DNA of 49,056 nt from contig REEJ01000298.1 in NCBI GenBank assembly GCA_007695125.1, positions 1 through 49,056 on the forward strand, read 5' to 3'. Below are positions 27,531 through 35,248 of the stretch, piece by piece (position 1 is the first letter of the stretch; each line of letters starts with the position of its first letter). The position numbers were made by a program, and so were the translations under genes. The notes below the pieces were generated by a model. That model saw nothing but the letters and a program-made list of their open reading frames with translations. It was not told the origin of the DNA and searched no databases. Origin of the DNA: Trueperaceae bacterium (GTDB lineage: Bacteria; Deinococcota; Deinococci; Deinococcales; Trueperaceae).

Positions 27531-27995
27531 ATGCCGAAGCCCCGCAAGCACGTCACCGTCCACACCGACGGAAGCTGCGAGACCCAGACCGGCGACGGTG
27601 GCTGGGCCTACCTCCTCGAGTACAAGGGCAAGGAGCGCAGCGCCAGCGGCTTCGAGGAGAACACCACCAACAACCGCATGGAGCTCACGGCCGCGGTCCG
27701 CGCCCTCGAGGCGCTGACCGAGCCCTGCTCGGTCGAGATCGTCACCGACAGCCAGTACCTCAAGAAGGCCTTCACCGACGGTTGGCTCGTCAGCTGGCAA
27801 CGCAACGGCTGGCGCACGACGAGTCGCCAGAGCGTGAAGAACCGCGACCTGTGGGAACGCCTCCTCGAGCTGACCGGTACGCACGAAGTGACCTGGAGCT
27901 GGACACGCGGCCACGCAGGGCACGACGCCAACGAACGCGTCGATGGCCTCGCGCTCCGCGCACGCCGCGAACGCAGCGGCAGCGTCGACGCCTGA
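27531..27995 (+). CDS. rnhA: Ribonuclease HI
   Basis: Degrades the RNA strand of RNA-DNA hybrids (R-loops, primers). The 154-residue product has the usual RNase HI length and all catalytic carboxylates: Asp13 (VHTDGSC), Glu51 (NNRMELTAAV), Asp73 (IVTDSQY) and Asp138 (GHDANERVDGLA), with His128 in RGHAG. The basic protrusion SWQRNGWRTTSRQSVKNRDLW (split near 88-108) is present. Convergent with the M20 peptidase gene 23 bp downstream. Confidence 0.97.
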   Translation: MPKPRKHVTVHTDGSCETQTGDGGWAYLLEYKGKERSASGFEENTTNNRMELTAAVRALEALTEPCSVEIVTDSQYLKKAFTDGWLVSWQRNGWRTTSRQSVKNRDLWERLLELTGTHEVTWSWTRGHAGHDANERVDGLALRARRERSGSVDA

Positions 27996-28017
27996 AGCCG
28001 CGCCACTCGACCACGCC

Positions 28018-29121
28018 TCAGGGCTGCGCCAGCACCGCCAGCAGTTCGCGCAACGCGAGCATCCCTTCGTCGAGCGACGCGGGCTCGATCCACTCGCCCG
28101 CGCGGTGCGCGTCGCCGCCGCGGTACACGCCGAAGCACAGCGCCGGCAGACCGGCCGCCATGGCGGCGTTCGCGTCGGTGCTGCTCGCCGAGCGCTGCGG
28201 CTCGACACCGACCGAACGGAGGGCCTGCTCGGCCAGCACGACCAGCGCCTCGTTCCCACCCGACGCGGCCGGACGGTCCCCCACGCGCCTGACCTCGACA
28301 GCCACCCCGTGGCGCCGCGCGACGGAGCGCATGCGCCGTTCGGCGTCGGCGGCGAGCCGCTTCAGCGCCTCGGCATCGACGCTGCGTAGGTCGACGGTGC
28401 ACGTGGCCTCCTCGGCGATGGCGTTCACCGTCGTGCCGCCGCGCGCCACACCGACGTTCACGCTGGAGCGGGGTAGCCGCGGCACCTCCATGCGCGTCAA
28501 CGCATGGATCACGTCACCGAGAGCGTGCAGCGCCGACGGCGTTCCGTAGTCGCCCCACGAGTGGCCACCCGGCCCCGACAAGCGCGCCTCGAAACGCACC
28601 GACCCCACACCCTGGTGCACCACGCCGCCCAGGTGCCCATCGACGGCGATGAAGGCGTCCACCTCCCCGCGCAGGTCGGCGACGAGCGCCTTGGCGCCCC
28701 TGAGGTCGCCCAGGCCCTCCTCACCGACCGTGGCGGCCAGCAGCAAGCGCGGCCGCTGCGAGAGCGCGCCTGCGTCGATCGCCTCGGCGGTCGCCGTCAG
28801 GACGCCCAGGCTCGAGCTGTTGTCGCCGAGGCCAGGCGCGTACCAGCGACCACCCTTCTCGCGCACCGTCACGTCGGTGCCCGCCTCGAAGACCGTGTCG
28901 AGGTGGGCCGCCAGCACCACGCGCGGCCCCCGCCCACCGGGCACGTCGGCCAGGACGTTGCCGATGGCGTCGATGCGCGGTTCCAGACCGGCGGCGCGCC
29001 ACAACTCGGCGACGAACGAGGCACGCCGACCCTCGTCGAACGGCGGCGCAGGGACCTCGCAGATCGAGCGTGCCAGCGCCGCGGCACGCCCCGGGGGCGT
29101 GCCGGGACGCGCTGCGCTCAC
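28018..29121 (-). CDS. M20-family metallopeptidase (peptidase T-like)
   Basis: The 367-residue zinc-dependent amino- or carboxypeptidase-like hydrolase has metal ligands in AAHLDTVF (about 70-77), the Asp of GLGDNSSS, Glu-Glu in [12 protein letters not shown] and Asp in IAVDGHLG. The dimerisation domain begins [15 protein letters not shown], and the C-terminal ligand region is in the [18 protein letters not shown] stretch. GTG 29121 overlaps the stop of the upstream response regulator gene (GTGA), so both are translated from one message. The substrate is unknown; relatives cleave peptides or acyl-amino acids in the cytoplasm. Confidence 0.85.
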   Translation of the reverse strand: MSAARPGTPPGRAAALARSICEVPAPPFDEGRRASFVAELWRAAGLEPRIDAIGNVLADVPGGRGPRVVLAAHLDTVFEAGTDVTVREKGGRWYAPGLGDNSSSLGVLTATAEAIDAGALSQRPRLLLAATVGEEGLGDLRGAKALVADLRGEVDAFIAVDGHLGGVVHQGVGSVRFEARLSGPGGHSWGDYGTPSALHALGDVIHALTRMEVPRLPRSSVNVGVARGGTTVNAIAEEATCTVDLRSVDAEALKRLAADAERRMRSVARRHGVAVEVRRVGDRPAASGGNEALVVLAEQALRSVGVEPQRSASSTDANAAMAAGLPALCFGVYRGGDAHRAGEWIEPASLDEGMLALRELLAVLAQP

Positions 29122-29789
29122 CTTCCGTCGCCGCCAGGGTCGAGCGTCGCGATGCCCTCTCGCAGCGCGTAGAGGGCGGCCTGCGTGCGGTTGTTCAGGC
29201 GCAGCTTCGAGAAGATCTCGGAGAGACGGTTGCGCACGGTCTTCTCCGAGACGCCGAGCGCGAGCGCGATCTCTTGGTTCGACGAGCCCTGCGCCAGCAG
29301 GCGCAGGATGTCCTCTTCGCGTTCGGTCAGCTCACTGATGGCGTGCTCAGGGTGCCTCGGCAACTCCCCATAACGGCGGAACTCGTCGAGGATCGACGCG
29401 GCCATCTCGGCCGACAGCAGCGTCTCCCCAGCCGCGACCCGATGGATCGCGTCGAGCAGGTCCTCGGCGCTGGCGTCCTTGAGCAGGTAGCCGCGCGCGC
29501 CGGCCTTCACCGCCTCGAACACGTAGCGGTCCTGGCGGTACATCGTGAGGATGATCACCCGCGCCTCGGGGTGCTCGGCGAGGATGGCCTTGGTGGCGGC
29601 CACGCCGTCGAGCTCCGGCATCTGGATGTCCATCAAGATCACGTCGGGTTTGGTGTCGAGCGCGTGCCTGATCGCCTCTCGGCCGTTGGCCGCCTCACCG
29701 ATCACCCTGAAGCCTTCCTCGCTCTCGAGGATGCTCCGAAGGCCCTGGCGGAACATCGCGTGGTCGTCACAGAGCAGCAGCCTCGTCAT
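29118..29789 (-). CDS. NarL/FixJ-family response regulator
   Basis: Two-component DNA-binding regulator of 223 residues. The receiver domain has Asp8/Asp9, phospho-acceptor Asp54 ([13 protein letters not shown]), Thr82 and Lys104 (YLLKDAS). A LuxR-type helix-turn-helix follows at about 152-205 ([40 protein letters not shown], split). ATG 29789 is preferred over the ATG 9 bp earlier, because the earlier one lies inside the TAGCAT -10 box. No histidine kinase gene is in the window. It is translationally coupled to the M20 peptidase. Confidence 0.93.
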   Translation of the reverse strand: MTRLLLCDDHAMFRQGLRSILESEEGFRVIGEAANGREAIRHALDTKPDVILMDIQMPELDGVAATKAILAEHPEARVIILTMYRQDRYVFEAVKAGARGYLLKDASAEDLLDAIHRVAAGETLLSAEMAASILDEFRRYGELPRHPEHAISELTEREEDILRLLAQGSSNQEIALALGVSEKTVRNRLSEIFSKLRLNNRTQAALYALREGIATLDPGGDGR

Positions 29790-29796
29790 AGCGCCC

Positions 29797-29802
29797 ATGC
29801 TA
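29797..29802 (-). promoter_or_regulatory. -10 box of the response regulator gene
   Basis: TAGCAT on the minus strand, 7 bp before ATG 29789. It decides the start codon of this gene. Confidence 0.55.
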
Positions 29803-29820
29803 CCCGACCCCCGCAGGTGC

Positions 29821-29826
29821 TACCGT
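29821..29826 (+). promoter_or_regulatory. Candidate -10 box before the long hairpin
   Basis: TACCGT fits the TANNNT form seen at many starts here. Transcription 6-7 bp downstream would begin at about 29832-29833, the first paired G of the hairpin. No good -35 element is visible. Confidence 0.4.
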
Positions 29827-29831
29827 GCGTT

Positions 29832-29941
29832 GGAGGGACGCCCGCGGGGCCAACGCGAACGACGGCCCGCGCTCCGTACCGCGCCCTCGGGTGTGCCGGA
29901 GCGCGGGCGGTCGCGCGCTGGCCGACCGCGGGCGTCCTTCC
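29832..29941 (+). ncRNA. Long, nearly perfect RNA hairpin in the leader of the dsRBD gene
   Basis: Three nested helices form one 110-nt stem-loop. The outer 16 bp are 29832-29847 with 29926-29941 (one G-U). The middle ones are 29848-29852 with 29919-29923 and 29854-29858 with 29911-29915. The inner 12 bp are 29865-29876 with 29897-29908 (GCCCGCGCTCCG / CGGAGCGCGGGC). A 20-nt loop at 29877-29896 closes it. A second small hairpin (GCGCTTC/GGAGCGC, 29948-29964) follows. About 38 base pairs in total make it a plausible substrate for dsRNA-binding proteins or RNase III. It lies 89 nt before the start of a dsRBD protein. Leader element or independent RNA cannot be decided from sequence. Confidence 0.6.
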
Positions 29942-30030
29942 ATGCAGCGCTTCCACGGAGCGCAGCGCGTCGATCGCACCATGCGTGCCGGCGACGAGCC
30001 ACCCTCCGTGTCCGCGCCAGGAGGAGTCCC

Positions 30031-30486
30031 ATGCGTCATCCCAAAGCCGCGCTCGTCGAGCGCGCCCAGGCCGAAGGTCGTGGCAAGCCCGTGTTCGAGA
30101 CCACCAGGAGCGGCCCCGAGCATGAGCCGGTCTTCCAGGCGGAGGCGAGCCTGGACGGTGTCGTCCTCGGCCACGGCGAGGGGGGCAACAAGCGCGAGGC
30201 CGAGCGCCGCGCAGCGGAGTCGGCGCTCGTCGCCCTCGATCGCGTCGCGCTCACCAGCGCCAGCGTGAGCACCGACGACACACCGTTCGACGGTCCCTGG
30301 CCGATGTTCGAGACCGTGCTCGCCGCCGCGCTGCAGGTGGCGAACGCCCGCGTCCCGGCCGAGTTGCGCGGCGACGCCGCTCGCGAGGCCGTCCAGGCCT
30401 TCACGCTCACCCTCTACAAAGGCATGTTGGAGTCGCTCGGCGACGTGGTCGAGGACGACGAAGACGACGAAGACGACGAGGGCTAG
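30031..30486 (+). CDS. Stand-alone double-stranded RNA-binding domain protein
   Basis: The 151-residue product consists of a canonical dsRBD at the N-terminus and an unknown C-terminal half. The dsRBD runs over residues 1-70: HPKAALVERAQAEGRGKPVFE, then PVFQAEASLDGVVLGHGEG, then NKREAERRAAESALVAL, whose KR(E) helix contacts RNA phosphates. Residues 85-135 (WPMFETVLAAALQVANARVP, AVQAFTLTLYKGMLESLG) are helical. The last 14 residues are purely acidic (DDEDDEDDEG), encoded by a GACGACGAA repeat. There is no RNase III catalytic domain. ATG 30031 has GGAGGA 6 nt upstream. Bacterial dsRBDs usually occur fused to RNase III, so a separate one is uncommon. The long hairpin in its leader suggests autoregulation. 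Its stop shares CTAG with the convergent gene. Confidence 0.85.
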   Translation: MRHPKAALVERAQAEGRGKPVFETTRSGPEHEPVFQAEASLDGVVLGHGEGGNKREAERRAAESALVALDRVALTSASVSTDDTPFDGPWPMFETVLAAALQVANARVPAELRGDAAREAVQAFTLTLYKGMLESLGDVVEDDEDDEDDEG

Positions 30487-30812
30487 GCTGGCTCGTCGTC
30501 GGCGCTGGCGAGCCGCCGGGCGGCCCGCTCGATGCGCTTGAGGTCCTCGGAGGCCTTCTCCTTGACGAGCATGTCGAGCAACCCAGGGCTCACCTCGAGG
30601 TCGCCGCTGCCGCGGGCCTGCACGATGTCGACCATCTTGGCCGCGAACGCTCGCAGCGGTGTCTCCATCGTGATGGCGCTCAGGTCCTCGCCCTGCGGCG
30701 CGCGCACGTCGATCAGGTCGCCGTCGAGGCCGCTGCGATCACCGCGTACGCGCACCACGACGCGCCCGTGCTCGGTCACGACCAGGAACAGCTCATCGGG
30801 CCGGTCGCTCAC
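30483..30812 (-). CDS. Uncharacterised 109-residue protein coupled to a CRP-family gene
   Basis: I do not recognise the family. GTG 30812 overlaps the stop of the CRP-like gene (GTGA), giving MSDRPDELFLVVTEHGRVVVRVRGDRSGLDGDLIDVRAPQG (first 41 residues, split here). A beta-rich N-terminal half is followed by a helical half rich in charged residues (MVDIVQARGSGDLEVSPGLL, KEKASEDLKRIERAARRLA). No membrane segment. Translational coupling to the regulator suggests a partner or effector of it, which is inference. The stop TAG shares four bases with the stop of the dsRBD gene. Confidence 0.7.
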   Translation of the reverse strand: MSDRPDELFLVVTEHGRVVVRVRGDRSGLDGDLIDVRAPQGEDLSAITMETPLRAFAAKMVDIVQARGSGDLEVSPGLLDMLVKEKASEDLKRIERAARRLASADDEPA

Positions 30813-31510
30813 TCGCTGGCCTCGTCGAGGAAGCGCTGCAGCGCCTCGACGTTGACCGTGATGGGCGCGCGGCGACGGCGCACCGCGCCGTACTCGAGCA
30901 GACGCGCCAGGCAATGGCTCACCGTCTCGCGCGTGGCGCCGATCATCTTGGCCAGGTCCTGCTGGGTGAGGTTGAGGTCGATCACGGTGCCCCGCTCGCC
31001 GGGAGCGCCGAAGTCCTTCGCGAGCCGCAGCAACAGGTTGGCCAGGCGGCCGGGCGCGTCGAACGCGCCGACCTCGGCCTGCCACTGCTGCGCCTGCCAG
31101 AGCCGCGTCGACATCACCTGGATGAACTTCATCGCGATGCGCGGCTGCTGCTGGAGCAGGCGCTGGAAGTCGCCCTCGGGCATGACGATGAGCGTCGTGT
31201 CGATCACGGCCTCGGCCTGGTTCGGCCGACGCTCGCTCTCGAGCAGCAGCAGTTCACCGAAGATGTCGTACTGCCCGAGCAGGCCCAGGATCATCTCCTT
31301 CCCGTTGGGGAAGTACATCGAGATCTTGACCATGCCTTCGCGGATGAAGTACAGCGCGTCGGCCGGATCCTCCATGTGGTAGATGATCTCGCCCTGTGCG
31401 AAGCGCTTGTAGGGCGTGATCCTGGAGAGTTCCTCGAGCTCGGCCGCCGACAGGTCCTCGAAGAGCTTCGTGTTCTTCAGATGCCAGACCAGACTCGGAT
31501 ATTCCTGCAC
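30809..31510 (-). CDS. CRP/FNR-family transcriptional regulator
   Basis: The 233-residue protein has the cNMP-binding-type barrel near 15-120 (LFEDLSAAELEELSR, QGEIIYHMEDPADALYFIREG, YDIFGELLLLESERR) and a winged helix with LTQQDLAKMIGATRETVSHCLARLLEYGAV as the HTH (about 178-207). GTG 31510 is chosen because a TACACT box ends 6 bp upstream. The longer open frame upstream begins inside or before that promoter. The GE..L...RR pattern of cAMP-binding CRPs is only partly kept, so the ligand is unclear, and there are no FNR-type N-terminal cysteines. It heads a two-gene operon with the 109-residue protein. Confidence 0.9.
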   Translation of the reverse strand: MQEYPSLVWHLKNTKLFEDLSAAELEELSRITPYKRFAQGEIIYHMEDPADALYFIREGMVKISMYFPNGKEMILGLLGQYDIFGELLLLESERRPNQAEAVIDTTLIVMPEGDFQRLLQQQPRIAMKFIQVMSTRLWQAQQWQAEVGAFDAPGRLANLLLRLAKDFGAPGERGTVIDLNLTQQDLAKMIGATRETVSHCLARLLEYGAVRRRRAPITVNVEALQRFLDEASE

Positions 31511-31516
31511 GTCGTC

Positions 31517-31522
31517 AGTGTA
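31517..31522 (-). promoter_or_regulatory. -10 box of the CRP/FNR gene at 30809
   Basis: TACACT on the minus strand, 6 bp before GTG 31510. No ribosome binding site, so leaderless. Confidence 0.55.
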
Positions 31523-31579
31523 GCCCAACCGGCGCCCCGGAGCGCTGGGCACCGTGCTTGCACCCACACGCCTGCACGG

Positions 31580-32635
31580 TCAATCTGCGACGACGTCGAC
31601 CACGCCGAAGGCCTCGAGGTAGCCGATCGCGCGATCGTACGCGCCCAGGTCGACGAAGTTCTCGAGCTGGTAGCCGCCGACGAACACCGTCGGCGTGCCG
31701 CGCAACTGCAACGCCGTCGCGACATCGAACGCGCGCTCGATGGTCGCGACGTGGCGACCCTCGGCGAGGCAAGCGTCGACCCCGTCGGTCGCGACGCCTG
31801 CAGCGTCGGCGATGTCGAACAGGGCCTCGTCGGCGTCGGGGAGCCCGCTCCACTCGGGCTGCCGCTCGAAGAGCGCGTCGTGGAAGTCCCAGAACGCCTC
31901 GTCGTCGCCCGGGTTGGCGTCGGCCACGCACTCCGACATCTCGGCAGCGCGGAACGAGTTCGGGAACGAGCCGATCAGAGGGAAGTGGTGGTACTCGATG
32001 CGCACGTCGCCTCGTGGCAGCAGTTCCGCCTCGATCCTGGGGAGGACGTCCGCGACGAAGCGACGGCACGCGGGGCAGGAGAAGTCGCTGAAGTCACGGA
32101 TCACGATCGGAGCGTCGGCCGGCCCCTTCACGTGCCGGGCGACGGGGAACGCGTCGTCCTGGACCTCGGCGAGCGCCAACGCGAAGGTGAGCGCGTAGGG
32201 CGCCTCACCGTCCTGGACGTCGAGCGTCAGCCGGAAGCGCTCGATCCCGACCACCGACGGACCAGCTCCGGCCAGATCGGGCAGTGCGCGCTCCAGGAAC
32301 TCGAGGACGGGCTGCTCGATCCCCGCGCCGAAACCGGTCGCCGCGCCGACGAGCGCGGCCACGTCCCGCGCCGCGACGTCGCTGAGCGCGCTGGACTGCC
32401 CACGCACCGCGTACAGCGCGCCGTTGCGCACCACCGGCTCGACCACCAGCCCGCTTGCGGTGCTGAAGACGCCGTCCTCGGCCGGTTCGGACTCGACCTC
32501 TACCGCCGACAGGGCGGCCAAGCCGTCCGGTTCGGCGCCGATCTGGGCCGACACCGAGCCGATCAGGGTCGATGCGATCACGAGCAGGAACAGCGCCATG
32601 CGGCGCGCGAGGATCGGGTGCTGGCAGTCGGTCAT
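31580..32635 (-). CDS. Exported DsbA-like thioredoxin-fold protein
   Basis: The 351-residue product has a signal peptide or membrane anchor (MALFLLVIASTLIGSVSAQ, about 13-31), a 130-residue N-terminal domain of unknown type, and a C-terminal DsbA/thioredoxin_4 domain from about 170. The active-site pair is Cys187-Pro-Ala-Cys190 (FSDFSCPACRRFV). The cis-proline loop is LRGTPTVFVGG near 320. Two further cysteines (SECVAD, DACLAEG) may form a structural disulphide. It probably catalyses disulphide formation or isomerisation outside the cytoplasm. ATG 32635 is preceded by GGAGGAG and overlaps the stop of the YbaK-like gene (ATGA). The upstream antisense extension of this frame is not coding. Confidence 0.88.
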   Translation of the reverse strand: MTDCQHPILARRMALFLLVIASTLIGSVSAQIGAEPDGLAALSAVEVESEPAEDGVFSTASGLVVEPVVRNGALYAVRGQSSALSDVAARDVAALVGAATGFGAGIEQPVLEFLERALPDLAGAGPSVVGIERFRLTLDVQDGEAPYALTFALALAEVQDDAFPVARHVKGPADAPIVIRDFSDFSCPACRRFVADVLPRIEAELLPRGDVRIEYHHFPLIGSFPNSFRAAEMSECVADANPGDDEAFWDFHDALFERQPEWSGLPDADEALFDIADAAGVATDGVDACLAEGRHVATIERAFDVATALQLRGTPTVFVGGYQLENFVDLGAYDRAIGYLEAFGVVDVVAD

Positions 32636-33159
32636 GCGGGGTCTCCTCCATCGGGGTCGTCCGTGAGTGGTTCGCTGCGGGCGCCCGTCACGCGCAGCAG
32701 CTCGTCGGTCTCGAGCTCGAGCAATGCAGAGCGCGTGCCGCCGCCGGCGTACACGCGCAGTCCCGACACGATCCTGCGGGCGTCGACGAGCGTCTGGAGC
32801 GGCTCGCGATGGCCGAAGGGCGGCATGCCACCCACCGCGTAGCCACTGAGCGCCTGCGCTTCTTCCGGCGTCGCCATGCGCAGCTGCCTGCGACCGACGC
32901 CCCACGCAGCCGCGAGCGCAGGGTAGCGCACGCGGTCCTCGCCCGCCGCGATCACCAACCGCGGCTCGCCGGCGACGAGGAACACCAGACTCTTGAGCAC
33001 CTGCTCCGGTCGCACGCCGAGCGCGGCCGCCGCCTCCGGCACGGTCGGGGTCGGCACCCCCGGCGCGACCAGCCGTGCGGCGACGCCGTGCCGGGTCACC
33101 CACGCCATCAGGTCGTCGTCGTCGAGATCGGGGAGCCTGACCTGGCCCGTAGCGGTCAT
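32632..33159 (-). CDS. YbaK/ProX-type aminoacyl-tRNA deacylase family protein
   Basis: The 175-residue protein has the YbaK fold: VPEAAAALGVRPEQVLKSLVFLVAGEPRLVIAAG (split near 40-73), with the invariant Lys in QVLKSLVF. It continues with MATPEEAQALSGYAVGGMPPFGHREPL, whose GG(M)PPFG is a family hallmark, and ends with VYAGGGTRSALLELETDELLRVTG. Members hydrolyse mischarged tRNAs such as Cys- or Ala-tRNA-Pro; which substrate applies here is unknown. It is co-transcribed with the thioredoxin-fold protein, an unusual pairing without obvious functional link. Confidence 0.92.
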   Translation of the reverse strand: MTATGQVRLPDLDDDDLMAWVTRHGVAARLVAPGVPTPTVPEAAAALGVRPEQVLKSLVFLVAGEPRLVIAAGEDRVRYPALAAAWGVGRRQLRMATPEEAQALSGYAVGGMPPFGHREPLQTLVDARRIVSGLRVYAGGGTRSALLELETDELLRVTGARSEPLTDDPDGGDPA

Positions 33160-33166
33160 GCGGACC

Positions 33167-33172
33167 AGTGTA
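33167..33172 (-). promoter_or_regulatory. -10 box of the YbaK-like gene
   Basis: TACACT on the minus strand, 7 bp before ATG 33159. Confidence 0.55.
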
Positions 33173-33296
33173 GCCACGGCGGCACGAGGACAGCGTTCGA
33201 CCCACGGACACACCGTTGCCCCGGTCGCCGGCGCGGCCCTCGCCGAGCGCGGCGAGCGAGCCGCGCACACGCACGGGAACGCCGATGAGGACGTGC

Positions 33297-33302
33297 TATC
33301 TT
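33297..33302 (+). promoter_or_regulatory. -10 box of the dynamin-like gene
   Basis: TATCTT lies 7 bp before ATG 33310. This supports 33310 over an in-frame TTG at 33301 that overlaps the box. Confidence 0.55.
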
Positions 33303-33309
33303 GCATCCG

Positions 33310-35175
33310 ATGAAGCCCCGCGACGACCTCGACGAGCGCACGGACGACGCTCGACCCACACACACGGATGCCGGCGCGGACGCGTCCGCGCCGAACCCCG
33401 ACGGCGCCACGTCGGACCGGGCAGCCTCGGACCCCGTCACGCCGGACCCCGTGGCACTCGCCACCGCCGACGCTCGCGCCGCGCTGAACGCCGAGCGCGC
33501 GCTGCTGCGCGACCTGCAGGCGCTGCTGCTGCGCGCAGACGTGCGTGGCGACGCCGGCGACGCGCTGCTCCACGCGGCCGAGGATCTCGACGGCCTGTTC
33601 CTGCTGGTGCTGGTGGGCGAGTTCAACGCCGGGAAGTCGAGCCTGATCAACGCGCTGCTGGGGGCGGACGTGATGCGCGAGGGCGTGACGCCGACCACCG
33701 ATCGGGTCACGCTGGTGCAGCACGGCGAGGAGGCGCGCTTCGAGGAGCGCTCCGGCGACCTCGCCACCGCGACGCACCCGACGGAGCGCCTTCAGGACCT
33801 CGTGCTGGTCGATACGCCCGGCACCAACGCCGTGGTCGCGCGGCACCAGGAGCTCACCGAGCGCTTCGTACCGCGCGCCGACCTGGTGCTCTTCGTCACG
33901 AGCGCGGATCGCCCCTTCACGCAGTCCGAGCGGGCGTTCCTCGCGATGATCGAGGGCTGGGGCAAGCCGGTGACGGTCATCGTGAACAAGGCGGACCTGC
34001 TGCGCGGTAGCGAGGACCTCGACGAAGTGGTCGGATACGTTCGCCGCAACGCCCGCGAGACGCTCGGCACGACGCCCCCCGTGTTCGCGCTGAGCGCTCG
34101 TGGCGCGCGGGCGGCCCAGACCTCGGGCGACGCCGACGGACTGGCGGCCAGTGGCCTCCCGGCGCTCGAAGCGCACCTCGCCCGCACGCTCGACACGGGC
34201 CGCCTGCGGCTCAAACTGGGCAACCCGCTCGGCGTCGCCCGGCACGTGGCGGGCGACATCGGCGCAGCCCTCGACCAGCAGCGCAACCTGCTGCTCGACG
34301 ACCGCCGCACGCTCGACGAGGTCGACCGGCAGCAGGCGCAGTGGCGCAAGGACGTCCGGCGCGAAGGGCAGGGCTACGTCGATCGCGTGACCACCGTGCT
34401 GCTCGAGGTCGAACGGCGCGGCGAGGTGTTCTTCGACGAGACGGTGCGGCTCTCGCGCGTGATGATGCTGCTGCGCCCCGAACACGTCAAGGCGGCCTTC
34501 GAGGAGCGCGTGCTGCGCGACGCCGAGCGCCGCATCGACGAGGCGGTCGCCGAGATGGTCGACTGGCTCATGGAACGCACCGTCCAGCAGTGGGAGGACG
34601 TCGTCACCTTCGTCAACGAGCGCCGCAGGGCCGGCGAGGAGCGCGTGATCGGCGAGATCGGCGGACGTTTCCAGTACGACCGCCAGGCGCTGATCCGCTC
34701 ACTGCGCGACCGCGCTGAGAGCGTCCTCGAGGGTTTCGACCGCGAGGCCGAGGGGCGGCGGCTGGGCGAGGCGCTCAAGACGTCGGTGGTCCAGACCGGC
34801 CTGATGCAAGTCGGCGGCGTGGGCCTTGGCGCGGCCGCCGTGGCCATCGTCACGAGTACCGCCTGGGACGTCACCGGCGTGGCCGCCGGCCTGGCCGTGA
34901 TGGGCCTCGGCCTGCTGGTGCTGCCGCGCCGCAGGGCGCAGGCGAAGCGGCGCCTGCATCAACAGATGGCAGCACTGCGCGAGGGGCTCGAGTCGGGGTT
35001 GGGGTCTCAACTCGACGACGAGGGCACGCGCGCCTCGGAACGGCTCGTGCGGGCGATCGAACCCTACACGCGCTTCGTCCGGACCGAACTCGAACGACTC
35101 GAGGGGCTGCAGGCCGAGCTCGAGGCCTGGCGCGAGCGCGAGGCCGAGATCCGCGCGAGCGTCGAGCGGCTCTAG
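33310..35175 (+). CDS. Bacterial dynamin-like GTPase
   Basis: The 621-residue membrane-remodelling GTPase has a disordered, acidic N-terminal 50 residues. The GTPase domain follows: P-loop GEFNAGKSS (103-111), switch threonines in VTPTTDRVTLV, DTPGTNAVV (G3) and NKAD (G4). A long helical stalk (about 300-480) comes next, rich in R/E heptads (QQRNLLLDDRRTLDEVDRQQAQWRKD, split). A hydrophobic double segment at about 500-540 (VGGVGLGAAAVAIVTSTAWD, VAAGLAVMGLGLLVLP) probably inserts into the membrane, and a coiled C-terminus ends it. The GEFNAGKSS P-loop is the signature of bacterial dynamin-like proteins. The gene is single rather than in the tandem pair seen in many bacteria. Confidence 0.9.
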   Translation: MKPRDDLDERTDDARPTHTDAGADASAPNPDGATSDRAASDPVTPDPVALATADARAALNAERALLRDLQALLLRADVRGDAGDALLHAAEDLDGLFLLVLVGEFNAGKSSLINALLGADVMREGVTPTTDRVTLVQHGEEARFEERSGDLATATHPTERLQDLVLVDTPGTNAVVARHQELTERFVPRADLVLFVTSADRPFTQSERAFLAMIEGWGKPVTVIVNKADLLRGSEDLDEVVGYVRRNARETLGTTPPVFALSARGARAAQTSGDADGLAASGLPALEAHLARTLDTGRLRLKLGNPLGVARHVAGDIGAALDQQRNLLLDDRRTLDEVDRQQAQWRKDVRREGQGYVDRVTTVLLEVERRGEVFFDETVRLSRVMMLLRPEHVKAAFEERVLRDAERRIDEAVAEMVDWLMERTVQQWEDVVTFVNERRRAGEERVIGEIGGRFQYDRQALIRSLRDRAESVLEGFDREAEGRRLGEALKTSVVQTGLMQVGGVGLGAAAVAIVTSTAWDVTGVAAGLAVMGLGLLVLPRRRAQAKRRLHQQMAALREGLESGLGSQLDDEGTRASERLVRAIEPYTRFVRTELERLEGLQAELEAWREREAEIRASVERL

Positions 35176-35234
35176 ACGCCCGGCCGACGCCGGGACGCCC
35201 GTGACGCCGCGCGCCCCGCCCCGGGTGCCGGTGA

Positions 35235-35240
35235 TACATT
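35235..35240 (+). promoter_or_regulatory. -10 box of pheA
   Basis: TACATT preceded by TGA (extended -10 form), 8 bp before ATG 35249. It decides this start against upstream in-frame codons. Confidence 0.55.
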
Positions 35241-35248
35241 GCACCGAT

